Assembly (NCBI RefSeq): GCF_025370755.1
Contig: NZ_JAMXFC010000024.1
Coordinates: forward strand, 1 to 64,000
Origin: Laspinema sp. D2d
GTDB taxonomy: Bacteria > Cyanobacteriota > Cyanobacteriia > Cyanobacteriales > Laspinemataceae
Length of the DNA: 64,000 nucleotides
Direction: 5' to 3'
Of the stretch, positions 1 through 9,759 are shown one piece after another; positions within the stretch are counted from its first letter, which is position 1, and every line of letters starts with the position of its first letter. The notes under the pieces were generated by a model. The model was not told the DNA's origin. It saw only the letters and a program-made list of their open reading frames with translations, and searched no databases. The translations under genes and the position numbers were made by a program.

Positions 1-575
1 TCTCATTTTTGTCCTACACTCTTTTAACAGTGGCTCCCCTCCTGGTGGGTCAAATTTCGCTTAGTCTAAACTCCAGTGGTTAAAAGTAAGGGGCGAAGGG
101 ACCCGCCAACCCCGCCAGGAAGTTAGAGATAGAACTGACTCTTGAGACGGATACTCCAAAGGGAGGAAATTAGCTTTTTTTCAGGATTTGTCAGGGGTTA
201 ATTTAAGGAGAGAAACCCCTCAAATGCTTGCCCGGTGCTGGGTGGGAAATTATTTTAACCAATCTATTGCGGAAACTCAATCTAGGGGTTATCATTTCCT
301 ATGAACTACCTCTCAGGGTAGAGACGGGTCGGACTCTTCCTCTAAACTTAGAAATTTTCTGACTCCCGGCGTTGGAATTCCCACGAAGCTAATCCTAAAA
401 AGGTCGAGAATTAGGCGATTTGAGGGCAGTTGCCTTCCATTTTCAGCCTAAACACCTGTCAGGGAATTTAGATAAATGGACTGAGCCGGATTTGGTATTC
501 GGTGCTACATTAGATTGAGTAGCAATTTTGTAGCCTTAGTTACTTTTACGAGCTTTCAATAGGAGCAAACCCTAG
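1..575. other. Non-coding stretch at window start
   Basis: No open frame with recognisable protein character and no RNA gene was recognised here. The stretch has no tRNA-like T-arm. Whatever gene lies to the left ends before the window. The last 60 bases probably hold the promoter and leader of the small gene that follows. Confidence 0.5.
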
Positions 576-788
576 ATGCATCCAGTATGTATAATTCCTC
601 TCAGCATTTCAGTCTGTGCCTTTCTGATTAATCGCCGCACCTCTGAGGAAACCGTAGGCGTGATGACCCTCACCCTAGCTGGACTTTTAGCCGTTGTAGC
701 TTTAATCTTGGCCCCCTGGCAGGTTCAGATGTTGGGTGCTTTGGTTTTACTCTTTGATCGCTGTTATGGGTTGAAGATTCGCGGGTAA
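576..788 (+). CDS. Small two-helix membrane protein, function unknown
   Basis: A 70-residue protein with two hydrophobic segments, about residues 3-18 (opening MHPVCIIPLS) and 28-60. They are separated by a short charged stretch (NRRTSEET) that would make a polar turn. The tail ends in basic residues (LKIRG). AGGAG lies about 10 bases upstream of the ATG, which supports this start. The predicted location is the cytoplasmic or thylakoid membrane. I do not recognise the family. It stands alone, with about 500 non-coding bases on each side. Its reality rests on the ribosome-binding site and a coherent membrane-protein composition. Confidence 0.6.
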   Translation: MHPVCIIPLSISVCAFLINRRTSEETVGVMTLTLAGLLAVVALILAPWQVQMLGALVLLFDRCYGLKIRG

Positions 789-792
789 GGAA

Positions 793-823
793 TTGGGAGA
801 TTGGGGAGATTGGGGAGATTGGG
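793..823. repeat. GGGGAGATT tandem repeat
   Basis: Slightly more than three copies of the 9-bp unit GGGGAGATT, the first with one G missing. Related G-rich tracts occur at about 940-963, on the other strand at 55535-55620, and inside a coding region at about 23209-23245. Runs of four G at regular spacing could fold as a G-quadruplex; that is inference. Confidence 0.75.
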
Positions 824-1003
824 AAGGGTATAGGGTGTTTATTCACAGTGCGATCGCTACAAAGGCGCTGTCTATAGGTTGTTTCAATTTGCTAGAACAG
901 CATTTCTGCTTCTCACCCACTTTAGGCTGATTCGCTTCAGGGGATGGGGAGAATGGGGGAGATGACGCTAAAATTACGGGGTTGACGTAATGAAAACCCG
1001 ATT

Positions 1004-1042
1004 AAATTTTCCCATCCTAGGCAATCCGGGATGGGAAAATTT
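1004..1042. repeat. 14-bp-arm inverted repeat
   Basis: Two perfect complementary arms of 14 bases (AAATTTTCCCATCC at 1004-1017 and its complement at 1029-1042) flank an 11-base loop. A TTTCTTTAATT stretch follows, so it could end a plus-strand transcript from the small gene at 576-788. It may equally be a dispersed palindromic repeat. Confidence 0.6.
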
Positions 1043-1288
1043 CTTTAATTGTAAATATTTGTAAAATTAAGCGGTCAAAAAGTAGAATCCGTTGGAAATC
1101 TGGCTCAAAATAGAAAGTTGAATTGGTCGTCAATGCCACAAATGCCAAAAAAACCCTGGACAATTTGGGAGTAAAGGCGATCGCTTCTGTCAATTCAACG
1201 GGCTTTCCCAGTCCTTGATAATCCCTATCCCTTCACGCTTTCCCCAACCCCTTGGGCGACTGCCCTGTTATGAGTAAGCTTTATTAAT

Positions 1289-4200
1289 ATGATTCCCTTA
1301 GAACTGAGTTTAAAAAACTTTTTGAGCTATCGCGAAGCTACCCTGGACTTTCATGGGTTGCATACCGCCTGTATTTGTGGACCAAATGGTGCCGGAAAAT
1401 CCTCCCTTTTGGAAGCCCTCGCCTGGTCCCTTTGGGGAAATAGTCGCGCTGGCACTGAGGATGATATTATTCATACGGGAGAAATGGAAGCGCGGGTTGA
1501 TTTTACCTTCCAAACCAATCAGCAAATCTATCGGGTTATTCGTTCTCGCCAACGGGGTCAATCTAGTTCTCTGGAATTTCAAGTGGCGACGACTGCTGAG
1601 GATTTGACTCCGAATCAACTAGAACATTTAGAGTTTCGCGCGCTGACGGAGAAGGGTTTACGAGCGACTCAGGATAAGATTATCCAACATATCAAACTCG
1701 ACTACGAAACCTTTACCAATTCATCTTACCTGCGCCAAGGTCGAGCGGATGAGTTCATGTTAAAACGACCCTCGGAACGGAAGCAAGTTTTGGCAACTCT
1801 ACTCAGGTTAGACCATTATGATGAGTTAGCAGAACAGGCAAAAGACCGATCGCGCGAAGCAAAGGGTCAAGTCCAGTTGCTGGAACAGAGTTTAGCTTCG
1901 TTGCAGCAACGATTACAGGAAACCATTGCGATCGCCCAAAATCTGGAACAGGTAGAGGCACAAATTCTCCAGGGTCAGGAGGGGGTGAACCATCAGCGAT
2001 CGCAATTACAAGAGTTTCAGCAACTCCAACTCCAACGCCAAAACTGGCAACAGCAAATCGCTCATCATCAGGACCGCGATCGCCAATTAAAAGAAGACTG
2101 CGATCGCACTCAACAAGAACTCAATCTCAACCATCGACGCCGCCAAGAATTAGAGGCACTCCTCAACCAAGAGGGTGAGATTTTGGCGGGATATCATCAA
2201 TATCAGCAATTACAAGCGCAAGAAGAAGTTCAAGCTTCCAAATTCCAATCCTATCAACAAGCGACTCAACAGCGGCAGCAATTACAGGACCAGGAACGCA
2301 AAACTCTCGCTTCCCTAGAATCCCAAATTTCATCGACACAAGGGGAATTGGAGTATATTCGCCGCCAGGAAGCGGAACTACTGGAGATTTTGAATAAAGC
2401 GCCGGAAGTTGAAGCAGCGATCGCCAAATTACAACAAGCGCGCGATCGCCTCACTTATCTGGATGAGTTACATACCCGAGTTAAACCCCTGATGACCCGA
2501 CAACAAACCCTCCAGGGGGAACTCGATCGCATTCGCACTCGGTTATCCGCACGTTTAGAAGAAATTGCCGGTCAAATTCATCGCCTGGAAGTGGAACAAG
2601 ATAACAGCTATGTTTTAGAGGAGAGTTTGGGAGAAGTGGCGATCGCCATTCATGCTTTAGAGAAAAAACGCGTCTATCAACAACGGGTGCGAGAAAAAGG
2701 TTTAGAACGCCGCAGCTTTATGGAACGGCTAATGGCACAAACCTCCGATTATGAAACGCAACTGGCAGCAGTGACGCAAAAAATCCAGATGTTGCAAGTC
2801 CCGGATGCACTCTGTCCCCTGTGTGACAGACCCTTGGATGAACATCATTGGGATTTAGTGATTGAAAAGCAAAAAGCCCAAGAACAAGGGCTAAACAATC
2901 AGTTGTGGGTGTTGAAAGAACAACTGGCAACGAGCGATCGGGAAATTCAAATTCTGCGCCAGGAGTATCGGGAACTGGAAGAGGAGTTAAAACACTACAA
3001 TGCCTTACGAGAACGTCGGGGACAATTACAAGCTCAAATTGATGCAACTTTAGCCTCTCGCGATCGGTTACAACATCTCACTATAGAAAAACAACAGTTG
3101 GAACAAGCTTTACACACGGGAAGTTATGCCGGTGAATTATACCAGGAACTGCAACAGGTGGAGCAGTCGCTGGAACAGTTAAATTACAATGATCAAGACC
3201 GCAGTTTGGCCCTGAATGAGGAGAAACGCTGGCGTTGGGGGGAAATTAAGCAAGGGCAAATTCAGCAATCCCAACGGCAAATGGCGCAATTACAAGTACG
3301 CAAGCCGGAGTTAGAACAACGACTAGCACAATTACAAGGGGCGTTACAGGAACAACAAACAAACTCTGCGTTGCAACAACAGATCGCCTTACTCGATCGC
3401 CACTTACAAACCATTGGCTATGACCCCCAGGAACATAATCGCCTCCGAGGTGCGTTAAGAAACGGGCAACTCTGGTTAGGACGACTGGAGGAGTTAAAGC
3501 AAGCACAGCAACAATATCCCCAGGTGGAACAGCGAATTGGGGAATTAACTCGGCAATTCGAGGCGCGATCAGGCGATCGCACGGCTGTGCGCCAGCAGAT
3601 TCAAGCCCTGCATCAGCAACTCCAGGATATCCCTGACCCCGGCGATCGCATCAAAGCCACCGAAAAACAAATTCAGCTTTTGCGGTCCTCTCTGGATAGT
3701 TTACTGGCAACCAAAGGACGCCTAGAACAACAACAACAGCATCTCGCAGCCGTTAAAAGTCAGTCGGAAGAACAACGCAAACAACTGGAAACTTCTCGTC
3801 GGCAAGAACGGGTGTATCGGGAATTAGCAACGGCATTTGGCAAAAATGGCATCCAAGCCTTGATGATTGAAAATGTCTTGCCGCAGTTAGAAGGAGAAAC
3901 CAATCAGATTCTATCTCGCCTCAGTGGCAATCAACTTCATGTGCAATTTGTGACTCAGCGTGCGACTCGGGGACGCAGCAAAAAAAATACCAAATTAATT
4001 GATACGTTGGATATTTTAATTGCCGATGCCCGAGGGACAAGAGCTTATGAAACTTATTCCGGAGGGGAGGCGTTTAGGATTAATTTTGCGATTCGATTAG
4101 CATTAGCGCGATTACTGGCTCATCGGGCGGGAACGTCGTTACAAATGTTAATTGTGGATGAAGGATTTGGAACCCAGGACCGGGAAGGGTGCGATCGCCT

Positions 4201-4342
4201 GATTGCCGCAATTAATGCGATCGCTTCGGAATTTGCTTGCATTCTTACCGTAACCCATATGCCGCAATTTCGCGAAGCCTTTCAAGCCCGCATTGAAGTC
4301 AGCAAAAATCAAAATGGTTCTCAACTCAGTTTATCCGTTTAA
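1289..4342 (+). CDS. sbcC: SbcC/Rad50-type AAA ATPase (SMC-like exonuclease subunit)
   Basis: A 1017-residue protein with the Rad50/SbcC layout. An N-terminal half-ATPase carries Walker A GPNGAGKSS (about residues 31-39). Two very long Gln/Glu/Leu-rich coiled coils follow, interrupted at mid-length by the zinc-hook CPLC (residues 509-512). The C-terminal half-ATPase has the signature YSGGEAFRINFA and Walker B LIVDEGFGTQD. In this family the ATPase clamps DNA and drives the SbcD/Mre11 nuclease during repair of hairpins and double-strand ends. No SbcD gene lies beside it in this window, so its partner must be elsewhere. The ATG gives the classic start MIPLELSLKNFLSY. Confidence in the family is high; the SbcC label rather than a looser Rad50-like one is family-level. 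Confidence 0.93.
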   Translation: MIPLELSLKNFLSYREATLDFHGLHTACICGPNGAGKSSLLEALAWSLWGNSRAGTEDDIIHTGEMEARVDFTFQTNQQIYRVIRSRQRGQSSSLEFQVATTAEDLTPNQLEHLEFRALTEKGLRATQDKIIQHIKLDYETFTNSSYLRQGRADEFMLKRPSERKQVLATLLRLDHYDELAEQAKDRSREAKGQVQLLEQSLASLQQRLQETIAIAQNLEQVEAQILQGQEGVNHQRSQLQEFQQLQLQRQNWQQQIAHHQDRDRQLKEDCDRTQQELNLNHRRRQELEALLNQEGEILAGYHQYQQLQAQEEVQASKFQSYQQATQQRQQLQDQERKTLASLESQISSTQGELEYIRRQEAELLEILNKAPEVEAAIAKLQQARDRLTYLDELHTRVKPLMTRQQTLQGELDRIRTRLSARLEEIAGQIHRLEVEQDNSYVLEESLGEVAIAIHALEKKRVYQQRVREKGLERRSFMERLMAQTSDYETQLAAVTQKIQMLQVPDALCPLCDRPLDEHHWDLVIEKQKAQEQGLNNQLWVLKEQLATSDREIQILRQEYRELEEELKHYNALRERRGQLQAQIDATLASRDRLQHLTIEKQQLEQALHTGSYAGELYQELQQVEQSLEQLNYNDQDRSLALNEEKRWRWGEIKQGQIQQSQRQMAQLQVRKPELEQRLAQLQGALQEQQTNSALQQQIALLDRHLQTIGYDPQEHNRLRGALRNGQLWLGRLEELKQAQQQYPQVEQRIGELTRQFEARSGDRTAVRQQIQALHQQLQDIPDPGDRIKATEKQIQLLRSSLDSLLATKGRLEQQQQHLAAVKSQSEEQRKQLETSRRQERVYRELATAFGKNGIQALMIENVLPQLEGETNQILSRLSGNQLHVQFVTQRATRGRSKKNTKLIDTLDILIADARGTRAYETYSGGEAFRINFAIRLALARLLAHRAGTSLQMLIVDEGFGTQDREGCDRLIAAINAIASEFACILTVTHMPQFREAFQARIEVSKNQNGSQLSLSV

Positions 4343-4767
4343 TCCGGATTTCCTGACTCTAGGGAAATATCACTCTCCCTGTCCTGTCTCTCCGGACTAT
4401 TTACCGCTTTTAAGTCTTGACAGGATTGCCAGTTGCCCGTAAAATTTAAAACTTTTAAAATTTAATTCCAAAATTTTTATAAATTAAATCACCCGGCAGA
4501 CAAAACTATGCAGAAGGTAAAACGGTAGTATAAGCTACAATTTTAGGTTAAAAACCCGCCTAAATTTAAACCCGTACCCCGTCCTAAAAATTGAGGAATT
4601 GATGAGGAATTGATGATAATTTTTACAAAAGTTAAAATATCAGGGGATAAAAATAAATAATAATAGAAACTGAGAAAGCCCCGAGGTCTGTGCGGGGTAC
4701 AGTCCCTCGTCAATTTAAGAACTTACAATCTAAGCGGCCCACCCAGAGTATTGGTGAGGTGTTCTCC
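4343..4767. other. AT-rich intergenic region upstream of histidine kinase
   Basis: No gene was seen. The region is rich in A and T, with several poly-A/T runs, and presumably contains the promoter of the histidine kinase. I could not pick a convincing -35/-10 pair. A GTG at 4690 in frame with the kinase is a possible alternative start. Confidence 0.4.
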
Positions 4768-7542
4768 ATGTTAAATAATTTTTTTTTGCTTCCCCGCGTT
4801 ATCCCTACTGTCTCCCTGAGTAATCCGTTGGAACACACTAAGATAGAAGACCCCCAAAAGCGTAGCGCCTTGTTGCGAAAAGTCATCGACCAAATCTGGC
4901 AATCTCTGGAACTCAAAACCATCCTCCAGACAGCGGTCGATGAGATTACCACCATGCTCAACTTAGATGCTTGTAGCTTCTTGTGGTACTTTGAGCGTAC
5001 AGAACGGGTGCAAGTAGTCTGCAAACGGACCCGGAATCACGATTTAGCTGCATTAGAGGGAGCAAAAACCCTCTCTGAGGTGGGATATCATCCCTTAGAC
5101 ATTTTTGGAACCGCTGCCAGCGCGATCGCCCAAGGACAAATGGTGATTAGTTGCGGACCCCTGAACGAGTCCCGGACCTTTGCTGCCATGACACGTCTGA
5201 TCGCCAATTGTCCCGTAGCACGTCCCCCCCAAAACTTGATACAGGGTGACGAACATCAGCCTCTGGAAATGGGTCAGCCCAACCCAGCCACTGCACCGGG
5301 GACATTGGATGCCCTTGCCAATTTATTAGTTCCCGTCAAAGGACAAGAGGGATGGATCGGCTTTATCGCCTGTCTCTCACAAGAAGCCCGCACTTGGTCA
5401 ACCGCCGAGGTAGAATTTGTCCAACTGATCGCCCAACAATTGGAAATAGCCATTCGGCAAGCGCAACTGTACGATCGCGTTCAAAAACAAGCACAAAGAG
5501 AGAGATTGGTCAATCAAATTGTTAACCAAACCCGTCAGAGTTTCGACCTAGAAACCATTCTAACCCAGGCGATCGCCCAACTGTTAGAAGCCTTAGAGGT
5601 TGATCGCTGCTTGATCCACCTCGTCGAAGAGCGAGAAGAGGGCGTCACCGGCGATCGGCATCGCGAAGCCAGTTTCTGGAATGCCGCTAACGATGTAGCC
5701 TTCCGCCGAGAACATCTATTTGAAGTTTGTCGCCCTCCCTTTCCCTCCTCCTTGGATGACTTTGATACCCACGGACCCATCACCCAATGGACGATCGCCC
5801 ATCGAGAAGAAGTCATCATCTCCGATGTCAACGAAGACTCCCGCATCGGCAAACAAAACGAAGAATACGAGAAAGCCGAGATTAAATCCTCAATGGTGAT
5901 GCCGGTTCAAGCCAATGGCCGACTCCATGCGATTCTGTATATTAATCAATGTTCCCGAGTCCGGCAATGGTCCAAACATGACCGAGAACTCGCCCGCGCC
6001 GTCGCCGATCAACTCGCCATCTCCATCCAACAAGCCTGCTTATACGCCCAAAAAAGTGCCACAATGGAGCGGGAATCACTTCTACGCTTAATTGGGGAAC
6101 ATATTCGTCGCACTTTAGATATTAACACTATCTTGCAAACCAGTGCGCGGGAAGTGCGACAATTATTGGGAGCCGATCGCGTTGCGATTTATCAGTTTAG
6201 CAAAGAAACCGCAGGCAAAATCGTTGTAGAAGAAAGTACCGAAAAAATCTGTCTGCGGGAAGCCGTCAAAGAACATGATTGCTTTTACCAGGAATGTGCT
6301 GAACAATTGCAGGCAACAAAACAGCCTGTAGTTCGAGCCGTAGAGGATGTGTATAAAACCCATAGTAATGACGAACATCTCGCCTGTTGGCAACATTTAC
6401 AAGTGCGGGCGAGTCTGAGCGTTCCCATCTCTCGCGGCAGCAAAGTTTGGGGACTACTGATTGTCCATGAATGCCATAAACCCCGAGGATGGCGGACTTC
6501 AGAAATAGAACTGTTGCAGCAACTGGCGGATCAGTTAGCGATCGCTATTCATCAAGCGGAATTATACGATCGCGCCTGCGCCAATGCGATCGCCGCCGAA
6601 ACCAAAGCAGCGGAATTAGAACAAGCCTTACGCCAACTCCAAGAAACCCAAGCACAACTGATTCAAAGCGAAAAAATGTCTAGCTTAGGTCAATTAGTCG
6701 CCGGAGTCGCCCACGAAATCAATAATCCCGTTAACTTTATCTATGGGAACTTATCTCATGTGGATGGGTATGCTCAAGATCTGATGCAATTGCTAGAAGC
6801 CTATCAGGAACATTATCCGGAACCTGTGCCAGAAATCGAAGAAATTGCTGAAGAAATTGACCTCAACTTTCTGCGAGAAGATATGCCGAAAGTCCTCAAT
6901 TCTATGAAAATCGGCGCTGATCGCATCCGAGAAATTGTCTTGTCTTTGCGTAATTTCTCCCGCCTAGACCAAGCCGAAATGAAATTTGCTAACCTTCATG
7001 AAGGCATTGATAACACTTTGCTAATTCTCCAAAACCGCTTGCGAGCCAAAGCCGGTCATTTAGGGATAGAATTAGTCAAAAACTATGGCAAACTGCCCCG
7101 AGTTGAGTGCTATCCGGGACAACTTAATCAGGTATTGATGAATATCATCAGTAATGGAATTGATGCCTTAGAGAGTTATAACGAAAGCCGAGCTATCGAA
7201 GAAATTCGGCAAAATCCCAGCCGGATTACCATTCGCACCCAATGGGTGAAAAACCAGGGACATAATGACCGAATCATCATCGCGATCGGCGATAATGGCC
7301 CTGGAATTCCTGACCCCATCAAAGCGCGATTATTCGACCCATTTTTTACTACAAAAGCTGTCGGAAAAGGCACCGGGTTGGGACTCTCGATTAGTTATCA
7401 AATCGTCGTCGAAAAACATAAAGGCGCGATCGAGTGTATTTCCAAACCGGGACAGGGTGCAGAATTCGTCATTGAAATTCCCGTCCGTCAATCCGAGACT
7501 GCGATCGTTTCCCAACCCCAACTCATGGCAGTCGGTTCCTAA
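4768..7542 (+). CDS. Multi-GAF sensor histidine kinase
   Basis: A 924-residue protein with three successive GAF sensory domains (about residues 24-240, 255-440 and 455-620), a short coiled coil, a HisKA domain and a HATPase domain. The phospho-acceptor is His649 in GVAHEINNPVNF. The ATP-binding lobe shows an N-box (NQVLMNIISNGIDAL), DNGPGIPD and the glycine-rich GKGTGLGLS. No transmembrane segment is seen, so it is a soluble sensor. The first GAF could bind a bilin or another small ligand, but no chromophore Cys is assigned. I chose the ATG at 4768 because GGTGAGG lies 8 bases upstream; an in-frame GTG at 4690 would add 26 residues. It has no response regulator beside it, so it is an orphan kinase. 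It converges on the restriction-modification pair. Confidence 0.93.
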   Translation: MLNNFFLLPRVIPTVSLSNPLEHTKIEDPQKRSALLRKVIDQIWQSLELKTILQTAVDEITTMLNLDACSFLWYFERTERVQVVCKRTRNHDLAALEGAKTLSEVGYHPLDIFGTAASAIAQGQMVISCGPLNESRTFAAMTRLIANCPVARPPQNLIQGDEHQPLEMGQPNPATAPGTLDALANLLVPVKGQEGWIGFIACLSQEARTWSTAEVEFVQLIAQQLEIAIRQAQLYDRVQKQAQRERLVNQIVNQTRQSFDLETILTQAIAQLLEALEVDRCLIHLVEEREEGVTGDRHREASFWNAANDVAFRREHLFEVCRPPFPSSLDDFDTHGPITQWTIAHREEVIISDVNEDSRIGKQNEEYEKAEIKSSMVMPVQANGRLHAILYINQCSRVRQWSKHDRELARAVADQLAISIQQACLYAQKSATMERESLLRLIGEHIRRTLDINTILQTSAREVRQLLGADRVAIYQFSKETAGKIVVEESTEKICLREAVKEHDCFYQECAEQLQATKQPVVRAVEDVYKTHSNDEHLACWQHLQVRASLSVPISRGSKVWGLLIVHECHKPRGWRTSEIELLQQLADQLAIAIHQAELYDRACANAIAAETKAAELEQALRQLQETQAQLIQSEKMSSLGQLVAGVAHEINNPVNFIYGNLSHVDGYAQDLMQLLEAYQEHYPEPVPEIEEIAEEIDLNFLREDMPKVLNSMKIGADRIREIVLSLRNFSRLDQAEMKFANLHEGIDNTLLILQNRLRAKAGHLGIELVKNYGKLPRVECYPGQLNQVLMNIISNGIDALESYNESRAIEEIRQNPSRITIRTQWVKNQGHNDRIIIAIGDNGPGIPDPIKARLFDPFFTTKAVGKGTGLGLSISYQIVVEKHKGAIECISKPGQGAEFVIEIPVRQSETAIVSQPQLMAVGS

Positions 7543-7547
7543 TACCC

Positions 7548-7612
7548 AGAAACCGGGTTTCTGCCACAACTGTTGCAAATTGTCCTAAATTTAGGCAAGA
7601 AACCCGGTTTCT
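7548..7612. repeat. Paired AGAAACCGGGTTTCT boxes between convergent genes
   Basis: Two 15-bp near-palindromes, AGAAACCGGGTTTCT at 7548-7562 and its reverse complement at 7598-7612, are separated by 35 bases. A similar pair with a 38-base gap lies at 39724-39791. The position just after the kinase stop and facing the methyltransferase stop suggests a bidirectional terminator, or a dispersed repeat inserted there. Confidence 0.7.
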
Positions 7613-7678
7613 GAACCCCAGACTAATTGTTGATTTTGCTTGTTTTTATTGTATTCTGTGCCTGGGTTGCAGGGTGGA

Positions 7679-8968
7679 TTAGGATTCAGAGGCGGCCCTC
7701 TCGTTAATCCAATTTTCTGGTTCTGCTGGGGTTGGATGTGAGGTGATGAGGAGGTCAGGAGATAATTGTACTGCATTATCATTCCCGGTCTCATGCAAAA
7801 TTTGTTTAATTTTAACCAGGGGAGTATTGACAATTTTGATAGAAGCGGGAATCATTTGTTCAGAAATAGATTCACTCGGTTGGGTCTGAACTAAGATAGA
7901 AAGTTGAGAAGATTTGGTTTGAGCGGCTGCTGACAGGAGACGGACAGACTCTAGGAGAGATTCTCTGGGTCTTTGGACTCGGACTAAAATGGGTTTATTG
8001 TTGAATTGTTGTTTGAGTATGGCATCAATTCCCTTGTGGCGATGGACTGGAATAGCATCTAATCCTTGCAATAAGGCTAAGGCTTCTTTATCTGCTGTTA
8101 AATAGGAATTGCGGCCTTTTTTGAGCAGATTTGAATCAGTTTTGATGGGATTGATCAGCCGTTGTTGGGTCAAGTTGACCGCATCTGCAGAAATATCCAT
8201 TCCGATTCCGTGGCGGCCCAAAAGTTGGGCGGCGACTAAGGTTGTGCCGCTGCCGCAAAAGGGGTCGAGGATTAAATCTCCGGGATTGGTGGCAATTTCG
8301 ATGATACGTTCCAGGAGGAGAATGGGTTTTTGGGTGGGATAACCGACCCGTTCTTTTGCTTTAGGATTGAGGTAGGGAATATCCCAGACATCGGATAAGG
8401 GAACGCCTTTTTTGCTATCATTGAGAATGACTTCCCCCTGTTCATCCCGGGCGTAGACGGATTTACCCTGGGGATTGCGCGATCGCCTCTGCAAGATTTG
8501 GTCTACATTGGTAGATCCTGAATAATCGGTATAGCGAGTATTAAACGTAAATGAATCAGTTTTTGAATAAAAATAAATGGTTTGATGGGCGGGTAATAAT
8601 CCTTTTTTGGAATTAGACCAGCGTTTGTAATACCAAATAATTTCCGACCGAAACTGATCCAGTCCAAATACTTCATTTAAGAGGGAACGAATCAGGTAAT
8701 TCGCTGTAGCATCGCAATGGACAAATATACTGCCAGAAGACTTGAGAACCCGATGCAATTGCACAAGTCGCTCATATAAAAATGTGGCATATTTTTTATG
8801 GCAACCCCACAAATCATCAAAGGAAAATTCTTTGCTGCCATCTCGGGTTTTGAGTTTATGGGTTTTTTCCGTGAAAAAGGGTGGGTCCAGATAAATAGCA
8901 TCAACGGATTCATCCTGAATCTGTTCTAAAAGGTTGAGGCAATCCCCTGTAAAGACTTTCATATTCAT
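7679..8968 (-). CDS. DNA methyltransferase (N6-A/N4-C, beta class) of an R-M system
   Basis: A 429-residue amino-methyltransferase. The catalytic motif DPPF sits near the N-terminus (residues 28-31) and the AdoMet-binding motif DPFCGSGTT comes later (about 234-242). This is the beta-class order, with the target-recognition region between them. It transfers a methyl group from AdoMet to adenine N6 or cytosine N4; the DPPF form slightly favours adenine. A C-terminal extension of about 170 residues has no motif I recognise. It overlaps the endonuclease gene by ATGA, so the two are translationally coupled with the nuclease first. The start is ATG with a second ATG two codons in. By partnership it should protect the endonuclease's recognition site. 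The enzyme class is certain; its site specificity is inferred. Confidence 0.93.
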   Translation of the reverse strand: MNMKVFTGDCLNLLEQIQDESVDAIYLDPPFFTEKTHKLKTRDGSKEFSFDDLWGCHKKYATFLYERLVQLHRVLKSSGSIFVHCDATANYLIRSLLNEVFGLDQFRSEIIWYYKRWSNSKKGLLPAHQTIYFYSKTDSFTFNTRYTDYSGSTNVDQILQRRSRNPQGKSVYARDEQGEVILNDSKKGVPLSDVWDIPYLNPKAKERVGYPTQKPILLLERIIEIATNPGDLILDPFCGSGTTLVAAQLLGRHGIGMDISADAVNLTQQRLINPIKTDSNLLKKGRNSYLTADKEALALLQGLDAIPVHRHKGIDAILKQQFNNKPILVRVQRPRESLLESVRLLSAAAQTKSSQLSILVQTQPSESISEQMIPASIKIVNTPLVKIKQILHETGNDNAVQLSPDLLITSHPTPAEPENWINERAASES

Positions 8969-9591
8969 GCTTTTTCAGTATTTCTTTTGGCAATTTTTTG
9001 TAGTATTTCTAGCAGATCAATATTGGTGCGATTTTTTACATATTGCCATGCGTCATTACCATAATGATATTCACCGCCGATTCCTTGATAAAGTGTTTCC
9101 AGGGTTTGTTGGACTCTTTTAGCTTGAGTTCTATTAGGATAATAAAACATAATGCGAATAGGCTTGTATCCTGCTTCTGCTATAACGCTAATTCGGGTAT
9201 GTTCTTTGGTGATATGGTCTCCATCGGTGGTGGCATCCCGCCATTTAATTTCAATGGCATTATTACCCTCTAAGCAGTCAATTTCAAACGTTTTCGGGCG
9301 AGTACCTTTTGTATTCGGAATTCTCATAGAACCCGATTGAGGAAAACTGTAAAGAAAAGAAAGTTTCGTGGCACTTTCTAAAAAAGAGCCTGCATATTTA
9401 TACAAAAAACGACCTTTATTTTGATAAAGGTCAATCCGGCGACCTTCTATATCAGTTACTCCCAGAACCTGGTAAATTAAAAAATGGGATAAATCGTCCT
9501 GCTCCATTTCATAAATTCTTGCTTTAATTTGCTTGTCCAATGCAGCGGCATATTTAGCAGCTAAAATTTGAATTTCTTCTTCAATAGTCAT
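8965..9591 (-). CDS. ApaLI-like type II restriction endonuclease
   Basis: A 208-residue protein. Its centre holds a PD-(D/E)xK-type core: an acidic residue in FEIDCLEG (about 100-107), followed by IEIKWRDATTDGDHITKEH (about 113-131) with the E-x-K pair. The wording of this core and of the YQNKGRFLYKYAGSFLE segment matches my recollection of the ApaLI-like endonuclease family, whose founder cuts GTGCAC. That family call comes from memory, not from a search. The adjacent methyltransferase, with a 4-base overlap, supports a type II R-M system. GTGCAC sites exist in this window (for example 11318, 44751 and 54645), so host protection would be needed if the specificity holds. No controller gene was seen. 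The upstream DNA is strikingly AT-rich compared with neighbours, consistent with acquisition. Confidence 0.8.
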   Translation of the reverse strand: MTIEEEIQILAAKYAAALDKQIKARIYEMEQDDLSHFLIYQVLGVTDIEGRRIDLYQNKGRFLYKYAGSFLESATKLSFLYSFPQSGSMRIPNTKGTRPKTFEIDCLEGNNAIEIKWRDATTDGDHITKEHTRISVIAEAGYKPIRIMFYYPNRTQAKRVQQTLETLYQGIGGEYHYGNDAWQYVKNRTNIDLLEILQKIAKRNTEKA

Positions 9592-9759
9592 AGTTTTATA
9601 TGGTTCTCTTACGAATTATTGTTTAAACCTAAACTGTTTTAGAAATAGTTTTTTTAGAAAATTGTAAAAGAAATATATTTTCCTGGACACATGATACATC
9701 TCTAAAAATAGTCAAGTTTTTGAAAGAAGACAATAATTATATTTGGTTATTTTTGCCAT

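Larger units (their letters stand above)
789..1288. other. Non-coding stretch with G-rich repeat and hairpin
   Basis: No gene was seen. It holds a G-rich 9-bp tandem repeat just after the preceding stop codon and a strong inverted repeat at 1004-1042. The last 250 bases lead into the SbcC-type gene and contain no clear consensus promoter. Confidence 0.5.
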
